This document shows, piece after piece, positions 5,615 through 6,069 of a stretch of DNA of 6,069 nucleotides (the stretch's first letter is position 1; every line of letters starts with the position of its first letter). The position numbers and the translations under genes were made by a program. The stretch is from Spirochaetales bacterium. GTDB taxonomy: Bacteria > Spirochaetota > Spirochaetia > DTKZ01. The stretch covers positions 1 through 6,069 of the forward strand of contig JAISAF010000330.1 of assembly GCA_031266855.1 (NCBI GenBank), written 5' to 3'. The notes beneath the pieces were generated by a model. The model had not been told where the DNA came from. It worked only from the letters and a program-made list of their open reading frames with translations, and searched no databases.

Positions 5615-5860
5615 AGAAAACCTATCTTAATACTAGGATATACCGGGCTTTTTTATTTTCTCATTCGCGCTGCCCGCGCCGTGGCGCGCGGAATCCGGGC
5701 TATGGATTTTCCGGTGGTTCCCATAATTGTCCTTACCGCTAAGGCGGCTGCCGGGGTAAAAAAATGTTTTTTGAAAAAGCCGCTGCCGCTTTATGTGCGG
5801 CCTAAAGCGCTATCCCCGATAAGGTGCGTTTTTTCGGTTTTGAACGGGCCTTTGAAATAA
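5615..5860 (+). pseudogene. Decayed C-terminal part of a receiver domain (response regulator or hybrid kinase)
   Basis: The frame has ARAVARGIRAMDFP followed by VPIIVLTAKAAAGVKKCFL, which strongly resembles the second half of a CheY-like receiver: the beta-4 PIIxLTA segment with conserved T, then the Gxxx-FLxK stretch found in hybrid histidine kinases. The phospho-acceptor half is missing, and where a KP pair is expected near the end the sequence reads PK (LYVRPKAL). No good start codon or ribosome binding site precedes it; upstream the frame only runs through the C tract as prolines from a TTG at 5591. The best reading is a truncated, non-functional fragment. The stop TAA at 5858 lies inside the first copy of the tandem repeat that follows. 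An intact receiver gene starts about 95 bases downstream, so an old duplication is possible. Confidence 0.55.
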
Positions 5861-5933
5861 AGAGTTGATTTGAGATAAAGAGTATAAATAGAGTATAATT
5901 GAGATAAAGAGTGGATTTGAGACAAAGAGTGTA
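5852..5933 (+). repeat. Four-copy 17/18-base tandem repeat before the response regulator
   Basis: Copies at 5852-5868, 5870-5886, 5899-5915 and 5917-5933 follow the consensus TTGAGATAAAGAGTNNA. Copies 1-2 and 3-4 are one T apart; copies 2 and 3 are separated by 12 bases (AATAGAGTATAA) that partly repeat copy 2. Each unit begins with a -35-like TTGARA. The first overlaps the receiver remnant's stop, the last ends 20 bases before the start at 5954. Possible direct-repeat binding site, or a slippage product. Confidence 0.8.
5870..5899 (+). promoter_or_regulatory. Promoter of the response regulator, built from the tandem repeats
   Basis: TTGAGA (5870-5875) and a perfect TATAAT (5894-5899) are 18 bases apart. 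The -35 is the start of repeat copy 2; the -10 arises where the 12-base insert meets copy 3. The transcript would start near 5906 and include copies 3-4 as a leader of about 48 bases. Confidence 0.55.
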
Positions 5934-5953
5934 TATATGAAGGAGGGGTTATT

Positions 5954-6069
5954 TTGAGCGGGAAAAATCATATTATGCTGGTGGACGACAATCCGGCTAA
6001 TCTGCGGGCGGGGAAAAACGTGCTCAGCGAAAAGTACCTGGTTCTTACCGCTCCTTCGGCAGCGAAGAT
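5954..6069 (+). CDS. Response regulator receiver-domain protein, N-terminal part (runs off the window)
   Basis: The first 38 codons read MSGKNHIMLVDDNPANLRAG, then KNVLSEKYLVLTAPSAAK. This is the start of a CheY-like receiver: beta-1 IMLVDDN with the acidic D11-D12 pair that binds Mg2+, alpha-1, and beta-2 VLTAPS. The phosphorylated Asp and any output domain lie beyond the window, so the output is unknown. The start is TTG at 5954, chosen because AGGAGGGG (5941-5948) lies five bases upstream and because the next in-frame ATG (5975) would fall inside beta-1. A rare start with a very strong ribosome binding site is a moderate oddity. Upstream lie its repeat-embedded promoter and the decayed receiver fragment. 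Confidence 0.9.
   Translation, partial: MSGKNHIMLVDDNPANLRAGKNVLSEKYLVLTAPSAAK

Noticed and set aside
5624..5655. Weak hairpin plus T-rich stretch after the C tract as a terminator
   Set aside because: Only a four-base stem (TATC/GATA) can be formed, too weak to call.
5591..5860. Functional phase-variable protein beginning with seven prolines encoded by the C tract
   Set aside because: The only start is a TTG without ribosome binding site, and the product is a receiver fragment lacking its acceptor half. The small frame upstream stops before the tract and so cannot be switched by it.
5937..5957. Six-codon frame (MKEGLF) whose stop overlaps the response regulator start
   Set aside because: Its codons are the ribosome binding site itself and it has none of its own; most likely coincidence.

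Overview
The window looks like a spirochaete chromosome, most likely a Treponema relative of the gut or environmental kind. This is an inference. It rests on the order polA, coaE, SPOR-domain protein, on the style of the response regulator at the right end, and on a long homopolymeric C tract like the poly-G/C tracts known from Treponema pallidum. No rRNA or marker gene is present to confirm it.

Positions 25-4301 (+ strand) read as one housekeeping cluster. A 973-residue DNA polymerase I with all three activities comes first. Its stop codon overlaps the GTG start of dephospho-CoA kinase by one base, and 45 bases later comes a membrane-anchored, proline-rich SPOR-domain protein. Two of the three genes carry in-frame short tandem repeats, and a further duplication lies over the ribosome binding site of the third.

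Positions 4302-4518 separate this cluster from a convergent gene. They hold a long imperfect hairpin that probably terminates the minus-strand transcript, with two 16-base repeat copies apparently inserted into one arm. The minus-strand gene (4519-4953) encodes a 144-residue bacteriohemerythrin with all seven iron ligands, driven by a good sigma70-type promoter.

Positions 5008-5505 contain no convincing long gene. About 360 bases of this stretch are packed with at least ten consecutive, mostly unrelated small hairpins, plus diverged direct repeats. This array lies between two divergent promoters and is the most unusual structure here. On its right, a near-consensus promoter leads to a possible 22-codon gene, a run of 21 C, and the decayed C-terminal part of a receiver domain. 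Four roughly 18-base tandem repeats then contain a promoter for a response regulator that runs off the window.

The recurring theme is short tandem duplication: 12-mers in polA, 15-mers in coaE, 11-mers over the SPOR ribosome binding site, 16-mers in the terminator stem, 17/18-mers before the response regulator, and the C tract.
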